Shown piece after piece: positions 10,601 through 22,170 of a stretch of 64,000 bases of DNA. The stretch spans positions 255,177,501-255,241,500 of the forward strand of contig NC_091246.1 in the NCBI RefSeq assembly GCF_042477335.2, given 5' to 3'. The stretch's first letter is position 1. Every line of letters starts with the position of its first letter. The notes beneath the pieces are model-generated. The model ran no database searches, was not told where the DNA came from, and saw nothing but the letters and a program-made list of their open reading frames with translations. The translations under genes and the position numbers were made by a program. This DNA comes from Ovis canadensis. Lineage: Eukaryota > Chordata > Mammalia > Artiodactyla > Bovidae.

Positions 10601-12631
10601 TGAGATGAGTGCAATTGTGCGGTAGTTTGAGCATTCTTTGGCATTGCCTTTCTTTGGGTTGGAATGAAAACTGACCTTTTCCAGTCCTGTGGCCACTGCT
10701 GAGTTTTCCAAATTTGCTGGCATATTGAGTGCAGCACTTTGACAGCATCATCTTTCAGGATTTGAAATAGCTCCACTGGAATTCCATCACCTCCACTAGC
10801 TTTGTTCATAGTGATGCTTTCTAAGGCCCACTTGACTTCACATTCCAGGATGTCTGGCTCTAGGTGAGTGATCACACCATCGTGAATATCCAGGTCGTGA
10901 AGATCTTTTTTGTACAGTTCTTCTGTGTATTCTTGCCACCTCTTCTTAATATCTTCTGCTTCTGTTAGGTCCAGACCGTTTCTGTCCTTTATCGAGCCCA
11001 TCTTTGCATGAAATGTTCCCTTGATATCTCTAATTTTCTTGAAGAGATCTCTAGACTTTCCCATTCTGTTCTTTTCCTCTATTTCTTTGCATTGATCGCT
11101 GAGGAAGGCTTTCTTATCTCTCCTTGCTATTCTTTGGAACTCTGCATTCAGATGCTTATATCTTTCCTTTTCTCCTTGGCTTTTCGCCTCTCTTCTTTCA
11201 CAGCTATTTGTAAGGCTTCCCCAGACAGCCATTTTGCTGTTTTGCATTTCTTTTCCATGGGGATGGTCTTATCCCTGTCTCCTGCACAATGTCATGAGCC
11301 TCCGCCCATAGTTCATCAGGCACTCTTATCTATCAGATCTAGGCCCTTAAATCTATTTCTCACTTCTACTGTATAACCATAAGGGATTTGATTTAGGTCA
11401 TACCTGAATGGTCTAGCAGTTTTCCCTACTTTCTTCAATTTGAGTCTGAATTTGGCAATAAGGAGTTCATGATCTGAGCCACAGTCAGCTCCCGGTCTTG
11501 TTTTTGTTGACTGTATATAGCTTCTCCATCTTTGGCTGCAAAGAATATAATCAATCTGATTTCGGTGTTGACCATCTGGTGATGTCCATGTGTAGAGTCT
11601 TGTCTTGTGTTGTTGGAAGAGGGTGTTTGGTATGACCAGTGCATTTTCTTGGCAGAATTCTATTAACCTTTGCCCTGCTTCATTCCGCATTCCAAGGCCA
11701 AATTTGCCTGTGACTCCAGGTGTTTCTTGACTTCCTACTTTTGCATTCCAGTCCCCTATAATGGAAAGGACATCTTTTTTGTTGCAAGAGGTTGCAAGAG
11801 GGCATCAGAGGGCAGACACACTGAAACCATACTCACAGAAAACTAGCCATTCTAATCACACTAGGACCACAGCCTTGTCTAACTCAATGAAACTAAGCCA
11901 GGCCCGAAGAGGCCACCCAAGACGGGCGGGTCATAGTGGAGAGGTCTGACAAAATGTGGTCCACTGGAGAAGGGAATGGCAAACCACTTCAGTGTTCTTG
12001 CCTTGAGAACCCCATGAACAGTATGAAAAGGCAAAATGATAGCATACTGAAAGAGGAACTCCCCAGGTCGGTAGGTGCCCAATATGCTACTGGAGATCAG
12101 TGGAGAAATAACTCCAGAAAGAATGAAGGGATGGAGCCAAAGCAAAAACAATACCCAGCTGTGGATGTGACTGGTGATAGAAGCAAGGTCTGATGCTGTA
12201 AAGAGCAATATTGCATAGGAACCTGGAATGTCAGGTCCATGGATCAAGGCAAATTGGTAGTGGTCAAACAGGAGATGGCAAGAGTGAATGTCGACATTAT
12301 AGGAATCAGCGAACTAAAATGGACTGGAATGGGTGAATTTAACTCAGATGACCATTATATCTACTACTGCGGGCAGGAATCCCTCAGAAGAAATGGAGTA
12401 GCCATCGTGATCAACAAAAGAGTCTGAAATGCAGTACTTGGATGCAATCTCAAAAACGACAGAATGATCTCTGTTCGTCTCCAAAGCAAACCATTCAATA
12501 TCACAGTTATCCAAGTCTATGCCCCAACCAGTAATGCTGAAGAAGCTGAAGTTGAACGGTTCTATGAAGACCTACAAGACCTTTTAGAACTAACACCCAA
12601 AAAAGATATCCTTTTCATTATAGGGGACTGG
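7699..12631 (-). mobile_element. BovB LINE, near full length, 5' part inverted, with 12-bp target-site duplication
   Basis: The 3' arm (7699-11780, minus strand, minus the LTR at 8160-9793) carries the BovB 3' tail and the reverse transcriptase (residues such as RTIALISHASKVMLKILQ and LRYADDTTLMAESEEEL). The 5' arm (11781-12631) runs on the plus strand and carries the start of the element and the APE-type endonuclease (GTWNVRSMDQG...QVYAPTSNAEE...IIGDWN). Together the arms give about 3.3 kb, near the known full length. A 12-bp direct repeat aatttgggcctt flanks the whole (7687-7698 and 12632-12643), so it is one insertion. The reading frames carry frameshifts and at least one stop, so it is dead. 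Confidence 0.9.
8160..9793 (-). mobile_element. Solo LTR of a bovid class II endogenous retrovirus (BTLTR1-like)
   Basis: The element has TG...CA ends and a perfect 6-bp target duplication ggacct (8154-8159 and 9794-9799). It lies inside the BovB reverse-transcriptase region. The ends, with ccggggtccagccccgg at the left and a reverse-strand start tgctgggggccagcgtgagg, resemble bovid ERV2 LTRs, which supports minus orientation. Its about 1.63-kb length suggests a solo LTR; no gag, pol or env similarity was seen. Two internal stretches (about 8850-8890 and 9310-9365) resemble each other. It is younger than the BovB it sits in. Confidence 0.75.
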
Positions 12632-12643
12632 AATTTGGGCCTT

Positions 12644-13169
12644 AGGAGGACTGATAAACGCAGCCCCCAGCTCTCCGCCCAGGGTGGAGTGAGGATAGGG
12701 TGGGGCACCACGTCCCTAACCGCCCTCCTGCCGCCGTGATGGGAGGGACTGCGCACTCGTGTGGTAGAAGCCGCGATACCGGCGGCCCGCCGAGTGGCAG
12801 CGACTCCTGCAGTGGCGCTGGTAAGTTCCAGCACAAACTGCACGCGGCCAGGCTCCTGGAGGAGGTGGGCGCCGCAGGGACGGGTGCGTGGACTCACCTA
12901 ACCAGCCCTCTGACATGTGCAAGGGAGTTAAGCACCTCATCTATAAAATGGGCTTTACTGTAGTGTCAGCCCCATAGAGAGGCTGTGGTGGTTAAACGGG
13001 TGTGTGTGTAAAGCGTTCCGGCCTGGCGGGCACACCGGAGGAGCCCAAAGAACGGAACAGGCAGTCACTGCTGCATGACGGCGGCCTGCTCAGCGGTCAT
13101 ATCCACGTTCGTGAGGGTGCTAGTTCCCCCTTGTTTGAATTTCAAACGAGGATATGCAAGTCAAAGCGA
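12644..13169. other. Unique GC-rich gap with a MIR relic
   Basis: The 12644-12900 part is GC-rich and unassigned. 12906-13020 reads as a MIR remnant (acctcatctataaaatgggc). No exon could be supported. Confidence 0.5.
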
Positions 13170-13766
13170 TTTTTGAAGGCGCCTTGGGCTCCAAAATCAC
13201 TGCGGACGGTGACCACAGCCATGAAATTAGATGATGCTTGCTCCTTGGAAGAAAAGCTTTGACCAATCTAGACAGCATATTAAATAGCAGAGACATTGCT
13301 TTGCCAACAAAGGTCCGTCTAGTCAAAGCTATGGTTTTCCCAGTAGTCATGTATGGATGTGAGAGTTGGACCTTAAAGAAAGTTGAGCACGGAAGAATGG
13401 ATGCTTCTGAACTGTGTTGCAGAAGATTCTTGAGAGTCCCTTGGACTGCAAGGAGATTAAACCAGTCAATCCTAAAGGAAATCAGTTCTGAATATTCATT
13501 GGAAGGACTGATGCTGAAGCTGAAGCTCCAATACTTTGGCCACCTGATGCAAAGAGCTGACTCATTAGAAAAGACCCTGATGCTGGGAAAGATTGAAGGC
13601 TGGAGGAGAAGAGGACGACAGAGGATGAGATGGTTGGATGGCGTCGCTGACTCAGTGGACATGAGTCTGAGTGAACTCAGGGAGACAGTGACGGACCGGG
13701 AGGACTGGCATGCTGCATGCAGTCCTTGGGTCGCAAAGAGCCGGACACGAGTGAGCAACTGAACAA
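13170..13766 (+). repeat. BovB LINE 3' fragment
   Basis: It carries the end of the BovB ORF (LGRKALTNLDSILNSRDIAL, then VVMYGCESWTLKK) and the 3' end to gagtgagcaactgaac. It is in the opposite orientation to the large BovB next to it. Confidence 0.9.
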
Positions 13767-15354
13767 GGGGCCTCGGGCAGGAGGCGATCTGTCCACCCCA
13801 GGAGGGATTGTGACAGGTGGGGCTCCGGGCCCTGGGCCATCCGGAGATGCTGGCCCCTCAAGGAGCGCAGTCCAGTGGAGCACAGCGCGCGCCGAGCGAG
13901 CAGCTGGCGGTCTATGCAGTGGAACGGAGCCTGCGCGAGTGGTGGAGTTGGGAGCGGTGGGCCAGGGCGGGGTCCCCTCTGGTAGTGGAGTCCCTGCCGG
14001 CGCCCCTCAGGACCCCCAGCCGGACCCAGACGAGTCTGCAGAGCGACAGCGGTGCCTGCGCCCGAGCCACCTCAGCAGCAGCGCGTGCCCGTCAGCCCCG
14101 CCGGCGCGTGCCCATCCTGTTCCGCGCTCTCTGGGTGCGCAGGCGGGCGGCCCTGGGTTGGCGGGAGGCAGCGGCACCAAGTAGTGAGTCAACTGCCTGG
14201 GGAGGGTCCACCTGGGACCATGAGGGGGCGGAGTTGATGGCAGAATTGTTTCTGGCAGGTGGCAGAGATCCTGGCAGAGGTGGGCACTGCCTGTCTGCGG
14301 GCCCAGGCAGTTTGTACTGCTGCCCACCCACTGCGCAATGTGGCACAAACTCAGCTTTCTTCCGCTGCAGGGGCATCAGGAGAGAATTCTGGAACTTCCC
14401 TGCAGGCTGGAACTTTCTGGAACTTTCCTCCCTCTGGGCCTCAGCGATTTGCTGGGTACCAGGTGCCTGGTACAGAGCTCAACCCTCGACAGTTGCTGTA
14501 CTCATCCTGGGTCGCTGGGGATGGTGGCGCAGATGGGGAGAAGGTGACTGTCTGCTCTGCCTGGCCAGGGGCATCTGTGTGGGGGCAGCAGCTGGGGCTG
14601 GGACTGCACACAGAGACAGAGGCTCACCCGCTGACTGTCACCCCCGCAGCTTCCTGCACAGCTGCGCTGCTGCCCGCTGTCCTGCTGGGCACCCTGGTCT
14701 TCAGCTCTCGCCTAGTCGCCACGGTACCAATGTACTAGGTGACTGGGAGTGCTCAGGGGTGGGGTGGGGATGGGCTTTGTGGGCTGGGAGCGCTGGCTGG
14801 TTGAGGACAGACCCCCCCAGGGTGGGTGTCCTTTGCTCACAGGGAGGACACCCGTGCTGCCGGGGTCCCTTCCCCATATGCCCACTCTGTGAGATTGTGC
14901 CACATGGAATATTTCCAAGGTCTGCCCCATGGCCAAGGTGAGTCAGGGAAGAGAGGAAGGGAAGGGGTTTGGGGCCCAGCACCGGGCTCGGCCGCGCCCT
15001 GCAGCATGCCCTCTCTCCCTTCTTTGCAGTGGGGCTCTTTGTCCATCTGGAACTGTGTTCTTAGCACTTCCTGCCTTTCTGGGCCATGGCTTTCCTGGTG
15101 CACTGGAAGCGCAAAAGCACCACACTGCCCGCCCTGCCCCGGGAGACTGCAGTGACTTCCAGGGAGACGAGATGACGCCCAGCTCCGCCCTGCAGGCCCG
15201 GAAGTCTGCTCCCTGCTGCACTCAGAGGCCACAAGCCATGCTGGGAACAGCTCCGACTTTGGAGTCAAAGGATACAAAGCTGGCTCTTCCCGACAGTTTG
15301 CCTGGGTCACTTTTCTGCCCTCCCCTGACATCAGGAGGATGTAAGGGTTGGTAA

Positions 15355-15668
15355 GGTTAGGCACTGGAGGCCAGCCAATGCAGAAGGACACGGGTTTGAC
15401 CCCTGGCCCAGGAAGACCCCACGTGCCACGGAGAAGCGAAGCCCACGCGCCCCAGCTGTTGAGCCTGCGCTCTAGAGCCCGGGAGGCGCGACTGCCGATT
15501 CCAGCGCCACAGCCGCAGCCGGGTGCCCGGAGCCGCGCTCCACAACAGGAGGAGCCGCCGCGACGAGCCGCCCGCCCGCTGCGGCGGAGCGCAGCCCCCA
15601 GCCGCAGCAGCCGGAGAGGCTCACGCATAGCCGTGAAGGACAGTGGGGCCAAAAGCAAAGCACGTGAA
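15355..15668 (+). repeat. CHR-type SINE, long form
   Basis: The head (cactggaggccagccaatgc, gggtttgacccctggc) is followed by the GC-rich tail region (gagcctgcgctctagagccc and later cgctccacaacaggag). It lies in the pseudogene intron after the 15030 exon. Confidence 0.75.
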
Positions 15669-15884
15669 TGAAGCCCGTCTTTCAGAGACAGTTATCGGAG
15701 AAGCAGACATGTTATCTACCCACCCACCCGGCTGCTCATCTACCCACACCCTGCACACCCACTCACAGAGGTGTGCCAGCCGCTTGCCTGTCTAGGTTGC
15801 CTGCCCGCCTGTCCACCTGCTGCCCACCCACCTTCAGACTAGCCAGCGTCTCCCACACGCGAGGCCATTTGTTGCTTACTTCCT

Positions 15885-15945
15885 GTCTCCATGGGATCGC
15901 AAAGAGTCGGACACGACTGAGCGACTTCACTTTCACTTTCTCTGT
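15885..15945 (+). repeat. Bov-tA/BovB 3' end fragment
   Basis: The motif gatcgcaaagagtcggacac followed by gactgagcgacttcactttc is the shared 3' end of ruminant SINEs and BovB. Confidence 0.75.
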
Positions 15946-17301
15946 CTTCTCACCCATCTATCCATCCAGGCTCCTAACCAGACCCTAGGGGGAAAAGGCC
16001 CTGCAGAAACAAAAAGGAGTGAGACATCTTTCCCACACTCCCAGAGACTCCTGTGCAAACGGGAAGTGGCAGGAAGCATGGGCGTGACACCCGGACGCTT
16101 GGGCCATGGAATGCACATTTCTGCTGCCCCGTTTGGCGGGAGAGCCTGCACCCGGAGTTTGCCAGCTTTCCCCGCAGATGGCCCAGAACCCCACGACGGG
16201 CCTGAAGGGGCCCTGCTCCCCATCCTGCACCCATCTTCCCGGCCAGCTCACCGGCTCCGCATCCATCGTCCTCATGATGAGGGGAGATTGGGTCCTTGCT
16301 CTGGAAGGATCGTCCTCTCCAGGGTGGGCTGGGGCCCTGGTGGACCTGCCTTCCAGCTCTGACGGTGCTCCCTGCTGGCCCTAGTTCTGTGTGGTGATGA
16401 TTTTCCTAGTGTCTGTCACCGTGTACCGTGAGATCATCGGTACAGAAATGTTCCACATGGGCAACGCTCTGCTCATGGCCCAAGTGAGTGCCTCTTGGAG
16501 AAATGGGGTGTGGGCCACTGTCCCAGACTCCAGGCACAAGGTGGGCATCTTCAGATTCTTTCTGCCCCTCCACATGGCCTGGCTCAGGGTGATGGCCATC
16601 ACTCTGCCTGGGCCGGCAGCATTGCCAACATCAGCAGCTGAGCTCAGCCTGGTCCTTCTCCTCCTCCTGGGCCAGGTCTACCTCTCTGGCTAAGCAGCTC
16701 ACCAGGCGGGGTGAGTAAGGGCCGGGTGTCACAGGGGTGTCCTGGCATCAGTTGGGATGCAGGAGTCCCCGCGTCTCAGACCCTGCAGCCTGCTCAGTCA
16801 TCCTCAAACGAAGTGGCCAAGGGGCATGGCTGGCCTTAGGGGAAGGTGGATTGTGGACAGAAGCAAATGAGCTGACCCAATGGGCTGGGCCTGCCCCCTT
16901 ACACAATAGAACTCTGACCAGCTCTGCCCTTTGCCCAGAGATGCATAGAACCCAGACCCATCATGAAGAGTCCTCACTTCCAAAGTCTTCATCTTCCAGC
17001 TCGTCAGTTTCTTCTCCGCTCCCTTCTCTGTAGCATTCTTCAAAGCAGGTGAGGACCCCTGACCGAGGCTGTGGACCCCCGGTGAAGTCCCAGCGGGCGG
17101 CAGTGTCCGTGAGGCTCTAGATTTGTCTCTACTAACATCTTGCTGTTGACTTTGACGTTGGCCCTTGACTTCCCTGGACTTCAGCTTTCTCAGCTGCAAT
17201 ATACCAACACATCACTGGGTACATGAGTAACTAACACCTGCGTCCACTCACTCACTCAACGGCCGCCGAGTGGCGCAGGCCTGGCACCCCACCTCCCATT
17301 C

Positions 17302-17379
17302 CTGACACTTGGGTTCATCACCATCTTTGTGGGGGCCTTTCCACTGAGCAGCCTGGACTGGATGCTGAGGGCGCAGAAA
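17302..17379 (+). pseudogene. Out-of-order second copy of an anoctamin exon
   Basis: The frame starting at 17302 reads LTLGFITIFVGAFPLSSL, then LDWMLRAQK, then TAA. It matches the anoctamin segment VLQFGFVTIFVAACPLAPLF plus a shortened RLDARK-like end. The same segment occurs again at 18807-18936, in its expected place. Here it sits two to three exons too early, between the EMHRTQT exon and the FVGCPG exon. It has lost its acceptor AG and part of the middle. It may be a tandem exon duplicate or a piece of a second pseudogene copy. Confidence 0.65.
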
Positions 17380-18387
17380 TAAACCAGACCTGGGCCTTCT
17401 CTCTAGGAGCTTCAAGTTTTAATAAAGACAGGTCAAGAGTTTTCAAGGGCTAGATGCCCAGGAGGAGGTGTTCCCGTGTAACTGCCATTGTCGTTTGGCA
17501 GGAGTGGGAGAGAGAGTCACTAAAAGAACCCACACCTCCCCCCTCAGGAGCATGACTCCCTCTTCCTGGCCCAGAAATACTCAATTGGCTTCTCATGGGT
17601 TGAGCAGTAGGTGGGGCCATGGTCCCAACCGGTCTTGGGAACATGGCCTAACTGGGGGCAGTGGGACAAGATGTCCCAGCAGCCCCGTCACCAGAGTTAT
17701 CTCTCAGTGGGTGGGAGGCCAAAAGCCCAGGAGCACAGCAGGGAGACGGGTCCGCCTTAGCATGGAGTTTAGCTGTGGCCTGGATCCAGAGGGGGAGGGC
17801 ACTTTGCCAACTGATCCAGTGGGCCCGAGGGTTTGTGGGATGCCCTGGTGAGTACAGCGGGCTGCTCAGCATATGGATTGGGGACGCAAGTATCCTCACC
17901 CAGAGAGCCGGCTCTTGAGGGGTGGGGGCATCGCCCTTCAGGTATGGCAGGGCAGGATCTGCCTCTGAGGCCAGCCCCCAAGCTCTGAGTAAGGTGCCAC
18001 ATGTCTGCCCATTGCAGTGTGGCTCGGAGGCTGCCTTCCTAAGCTCAGTGGCTCTTCATCACTGTGGCGGGCAGACAGCTGGCCAGCAAAGTGGGGTAGT
18101 TCATTAGGCTGTGGATGCAGGGGGCGACCTGGGGGTTGGGCCTAGTCAGGCTGGGGCAGGGGGCCTTTATGAGAGCCAAGCAGAAAAACCCCTAGTTGGG
18201 GTCGGGACACGGGAACACAAGTCCTAGCTCTGCATTCTGTGAGCTCTGACCTTGCTTACAGGACACCTCTCCAAGAGAGCTGAGTGGATTAATGATATGA
18301 TGAACGGGAAAGAAGGGCACTCTCTTTTCGTGTTTTAGAGAGGGGAAGGGCTTCCAGAGACCAAGAATGGCCATATAGGAAGTGCAG

Positions 18388-18560
18388 ATTTTAAGAGCCC
18401 TGGACTCTGGAGTCCAGCAAACAAGGACTTGAGCCCTGGCTCCACCATTCACAACTGGGGCAGCCCTGGGCAAGGTCTCTGAGTCTCCATGTCTTCATCT
18501 GTAAAGTGGGCATGACCGTGGTGCCTGTCTCCAAGGGACTGGGAGCATAGAAGTGGCTTT
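18388..18560 (+). repeat. MIR SINE
   Basis: The core reads gactctggagtccagcaaac ... cttgagccctggctccacca, then ctccatgtcttcatctgtaa and agtgggcatgaccgtggtgc, the usual MIR order. Confidence 0.75.
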
Positions 18561-18944
18561 GTCTGTCCCAGGAAGCTGAAGGCCTGGCAGCAGAAGAGAT
18601 AGGTGGCGGGGCCTGGGGACATCCAGATGGACCAGGCAGGAGCAGGGGTGTTGGAAGGACTCAGCTCGTCCACTGCAGGGCCTCTTTGAGGAATACCTGG
18701 AGATGGACAAGCAGTGGTGCGGCAGGGCCCCTTGCGGGGGCGGGGTGGGTGGGCGGGCTGACCCGGCAGGAGAGGTGACCCAGACCTGGCACGCCCCAAC
18801 CCTCAGTGCTGCAGCTTGGATTCGTCACCATATTCATGGAGGACTTACCACTTGCTCCCCTGTTTGCTCTGCTGAGCAGCTGAGTGAAGATCTGATTGTA
18901 TGCCCACAAATTCCTACTGGTGGCTAGTGACTGAATGGACTCAG

Positions 18945-21579
18945 TTCATTTCAGTCGCTCAGTCGTGTCCGACTCTTTGCGACCCCATGAATTGCAGCAC
19001 GCCAGGCCTCCCTGTCCATCACGATCTCCCGGAGTTCACCCACACTCAGGCCCATCGAGTTGGTGATGCCATCCAGCCATCTCATCCTCTGTCGTCCCCT
19101 TCTCCCCCTGCCCCCAATCCCTCCCAGCATCAGAGTCTTGTCCAATGAGTCAACTCTTTGCATGAGGTGGCCAAAGTACTGGAGCTTCAGCTTTAGCGTC
19201 ATTGCTTCCAAAGAAATCCCAGGGTTGATCTCCTTCAGAATGGACTGACTGGATCTCCTTGCAGTCCAAGGGACTCTCAAGAGTCTTCTCCAACACCGCA
19301 GTTCAAAAGCATCAATTCTTCAGCCCTCAGGTTTCTTCACAGTCCAACTCTCACATCCATACATGACCACAGGAAAAACCATAGCCTTGACTAGATGGAC
19401 CTTAGTTGGCAAAGTAATGTCTCTGCTTTTGAATATACTATCTAGGTTGGTCATAACTTTTCTTCCAAGGAGTAAGTGTCTTTTAATTTCATGGCTGCAG
19501 TCACCATGTGCAGTGATTTTGGAGCCCCCAAAAAAAGTCTGACACTGTTTCCACTGTTTCCCCATCTATTTCCCATGAAGTGATGGGACCGGATGCCATG
19601 ATCTTTGTTTTCTGAATGGTGAGCTTTAAGCCAACTTTTTCACTCTCCTCGTTCACTTTCCTCAAGAGGCTTTTTAGCTCCTCTTCACTCTCTGCCATAA
19701 GGGTGGTGTCATCTGCATATCTGAGGTTATTGATATTTCTCCCGGCAATCTTGATTCCAGCTTGTGTTTCTTCCAGTCCAGTGTTTCTCATGATGTACTC
19801 TGCATATAAGTTAAATAAGCAGGGTGACAATATACAGCCTTGACGTACTGCTTTTCCTATTTGGAATCAGTCTGTTGTTCCATGTTCAGTTCTGACTGTT
19901 GCTTCCTGACCTGCATACAGATTTCTCAAGAGGCAGGTTAGGTGGTCTGGTATTCCCATCTCTTTCAGAATTTTCCACAGTTTCTTGTGATCCACACAGT
20001 CAAAGGGTTTGGCATAGTCAATAAAGCAGAAATAGATGTTTTTCTGGAACTCTCTTGCTTTTTCCATGATCCAGCGGATGTTGGCAATTTGATCTCTGGT
20101 TCCTCTGCCTTTTCTAAAACCAGCTTGAACATCAGGGAGTTCACGGTTCACGTATTGCTGAAGCCTGGCTTGGAGAATTTTGAGCATTACTTTACTAGCA
20201 TGTGAGATGAGTGCAATTGTGCGGTAGTTTGAGCATTCTTTGGCATTGCCTTTCTTTGGGATTGGAATGAAAACTGACCTTTTCCAGTCCTGTGGCCACT
20301 GCTGAGTTTTCCAAATTTGCTGCCATATTGAGTGCAGCACTTCGACAGCATCATCTTCCAGGATTTGAAACAGCTCCACTGGAATTCCATCACCTCCACT
20401 AGCTTTGTTCATAGTGATGCTTTCTAAGGCCCACTTGACTTCACATTCCAAAATGTCTGGCTCTAGATTAGTGATCACATCATCATGATTATCTGGGTGG
20501 TGAAGATCTTTTTTGTACAGTTCTTCTGTGTATTCTTGCCACCTCTTCTTAATATCTTCTGCTTCTGTTAGGTCCATACCATTTCTGTCCTTTATTGGGC
20601 CCATCTTTGCATGAAATGTTCCCTTGGTATCTCTAATTTTCTTGAAGAGATCTCTAGTCTTTCCCATTCTGTTGTTTTCCTCGATTTCTTTGCATTGATC
20701 GCTGAAGAAGGCTTCCTTATCTCTTCTTGCTATTCTTTGGAACTCTGCATTCAGATGCTTATATCTTTCCTTTTCTCCTTGGCTTTTCGCCTCTCTTCTT
20801 TCACAGCTATTTGTAAGGCTTCCCCAGACAGCCATTTTGCTTTTTTGCATTTCTTTTCCATGGGGATGGTCTTGATTCTTGTCTCCTGTACAATGTCATG
20901 AGCCTCCGCCCATAGTTCATCAGGCACTCTTATCTATCAGATCTAGGCCCTTAAATCTATTTCTCACTTCTACTGTATAATCATAAGGGATTTGATTTAG
21001 GTCATACCTGAATGGTCTAGCGGTTTTCCCTGCTTTCTTAAATTTGAGTCTGAATCTGGCAATAATGAGTTCATGATCTGAGCCACAGTCAGCTCCTGGG
21101 CTTGTTTTGTTGACCGTATAGAGCTTCTCCATCTTTGGCTGCAAAGAATATAATCAATCTGATTTCGGTGTTGACCATCTGGTGATGTCCATGTGTAGAG
21201 TCTTGTGTTGTTGGAAGAGGGTGTTTGCTATGACCAGTGCATTTTCTTGGCAAAACCCTATTAGTCTTTGCCTGCTTCATTCCGCATTCCAAGGCCAAAT
21301 TTGCCTGTGACTCCAGGTGTTTCTTGACTTCCTACTTTTGCATTCCAGTCCCCTATAATGAAAAGGACATCTTTTTTGAGTGTTAGTTCTAAAAGGTCTT
21401 GTAGGTCTTCATAAAACCGTTCAACTTCAGTTTCTTCAGCGTTACTGGTTGGGGCATAGACTTGGATAACTGTGATATTGAATGGTTTGCCTTGGAGAGG
21501 AACAGAGATCATTCTGTCGTTTTTGACACTGCGTCCAAGTACTGCATTTCGGACTCTTGTTGACCATGATGGCTACTCA
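18945..21579 (-). mobile_element. BovB LINE, 5'-truncated, inserted in the anoctamin pseudogene
   Basis: This minus-strand copy of about 2.63 kb runs from the 3' tail (ttcatttcagtcgctcagtc) to a break in the endonuclease part. A 327-residue open stretch (19867-20850) covers the reverse transcriptase start, with LDWKRSVFIPIPKKG-like and FCFIDYAKPFDCVDH motifs. A near-perfect 13-bp direct repeat tgaa(t/c)ggactcag flanks it (18932-18944 and 21580-21592). It is very similar to the BovB at 7699-12631. Frameshifts separate its reading frames, so it is inactive. Confidence 0.9.
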
Positions 21580-21984
21580 TGAACGGACTCAGGGCACCGG
21601 GATCTGAATGCTCCTACTTGAAACCATGGCCCTTTCATCATCGTGAACGTGAGGGGAGGAAGGGAGGGGGGTGAAGATCAGACTGGGAGCAGGCTCGAGA
21701 ACCGAGAAATGGGGGCAGAGGCTAGAGATCAGGGCGAGAGATTGGGAAATCGGGGCAGAGGGCTAGCGCCCTTGGGCACAGGCTCATCCTGCCCCTGAGA
21801 GTGGAACCAGACCCGTTTGGGCCCGGAAAAAGGCGGGAGGGCCTTCCCGCCTGGAGCCCCTGCAGTTTTCGTCACCGCCTTCCCCTCGGACTTCCTGCCA
21901 CGTCTCCCGTATCGGTAGGAACACCGCAGCCGGCTGCGCGGCCCTGGCAGCTTCACGCGGGAGTCCGCGCCTGAGGCTTACCTC

Positions 21985-22170
21985 ACCCGGGGCGGGGCCC
22001 GGAGGGGCGGAGCGCCGAGGGGGCGGGGCCCGCTGGGAGGGGCGGAGCGCGGAGGGGCGGGGCGGAGGGGAAGGGGCCCACGGGGAGGGGCGGGGCCGTG
22101 ATTCTGTGGCCCCTCCGGCTTGGCCTGGGGGCGGGGCAGTGAGCGCGTGGGCGGGGAGGGGCGGGGCCTA
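21985..22170 (+). promoter_or_regulatory. GC-box cluster in a CpG-rich stretch
   Basis: About ten GGGCGG cores (Sp1/KLF type) occur in 186 nt, in partly repeated units such as ggaggggcggagcgc. They lie about 160 nt upstream of the intact-looking anoctamin exon relic at 22331. The CpG density is high. A promoter role is inferred. Confidence 0.5.

Noticed and set aside
12700-12963. Possible exon with a GKFQHKLHAARLLEEVG-like segment
   Set aside because: No protein could be named and splice sites are not convincing; the stretch runs into a MIR.
13817-14941. Open frame of 374 codons on the plus strand
   Set aside because: It is GC-rich, has no family resemblance, and crosses two anoctamin exon relics in the wrong frame. 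It looks like a chance open frame.
15704-15840. CCCA/CCTG-rich stretch as a tandem repeat
   Set aside because: It is only a loose pyrimidine-rich low-complexity run with no fixed unit.
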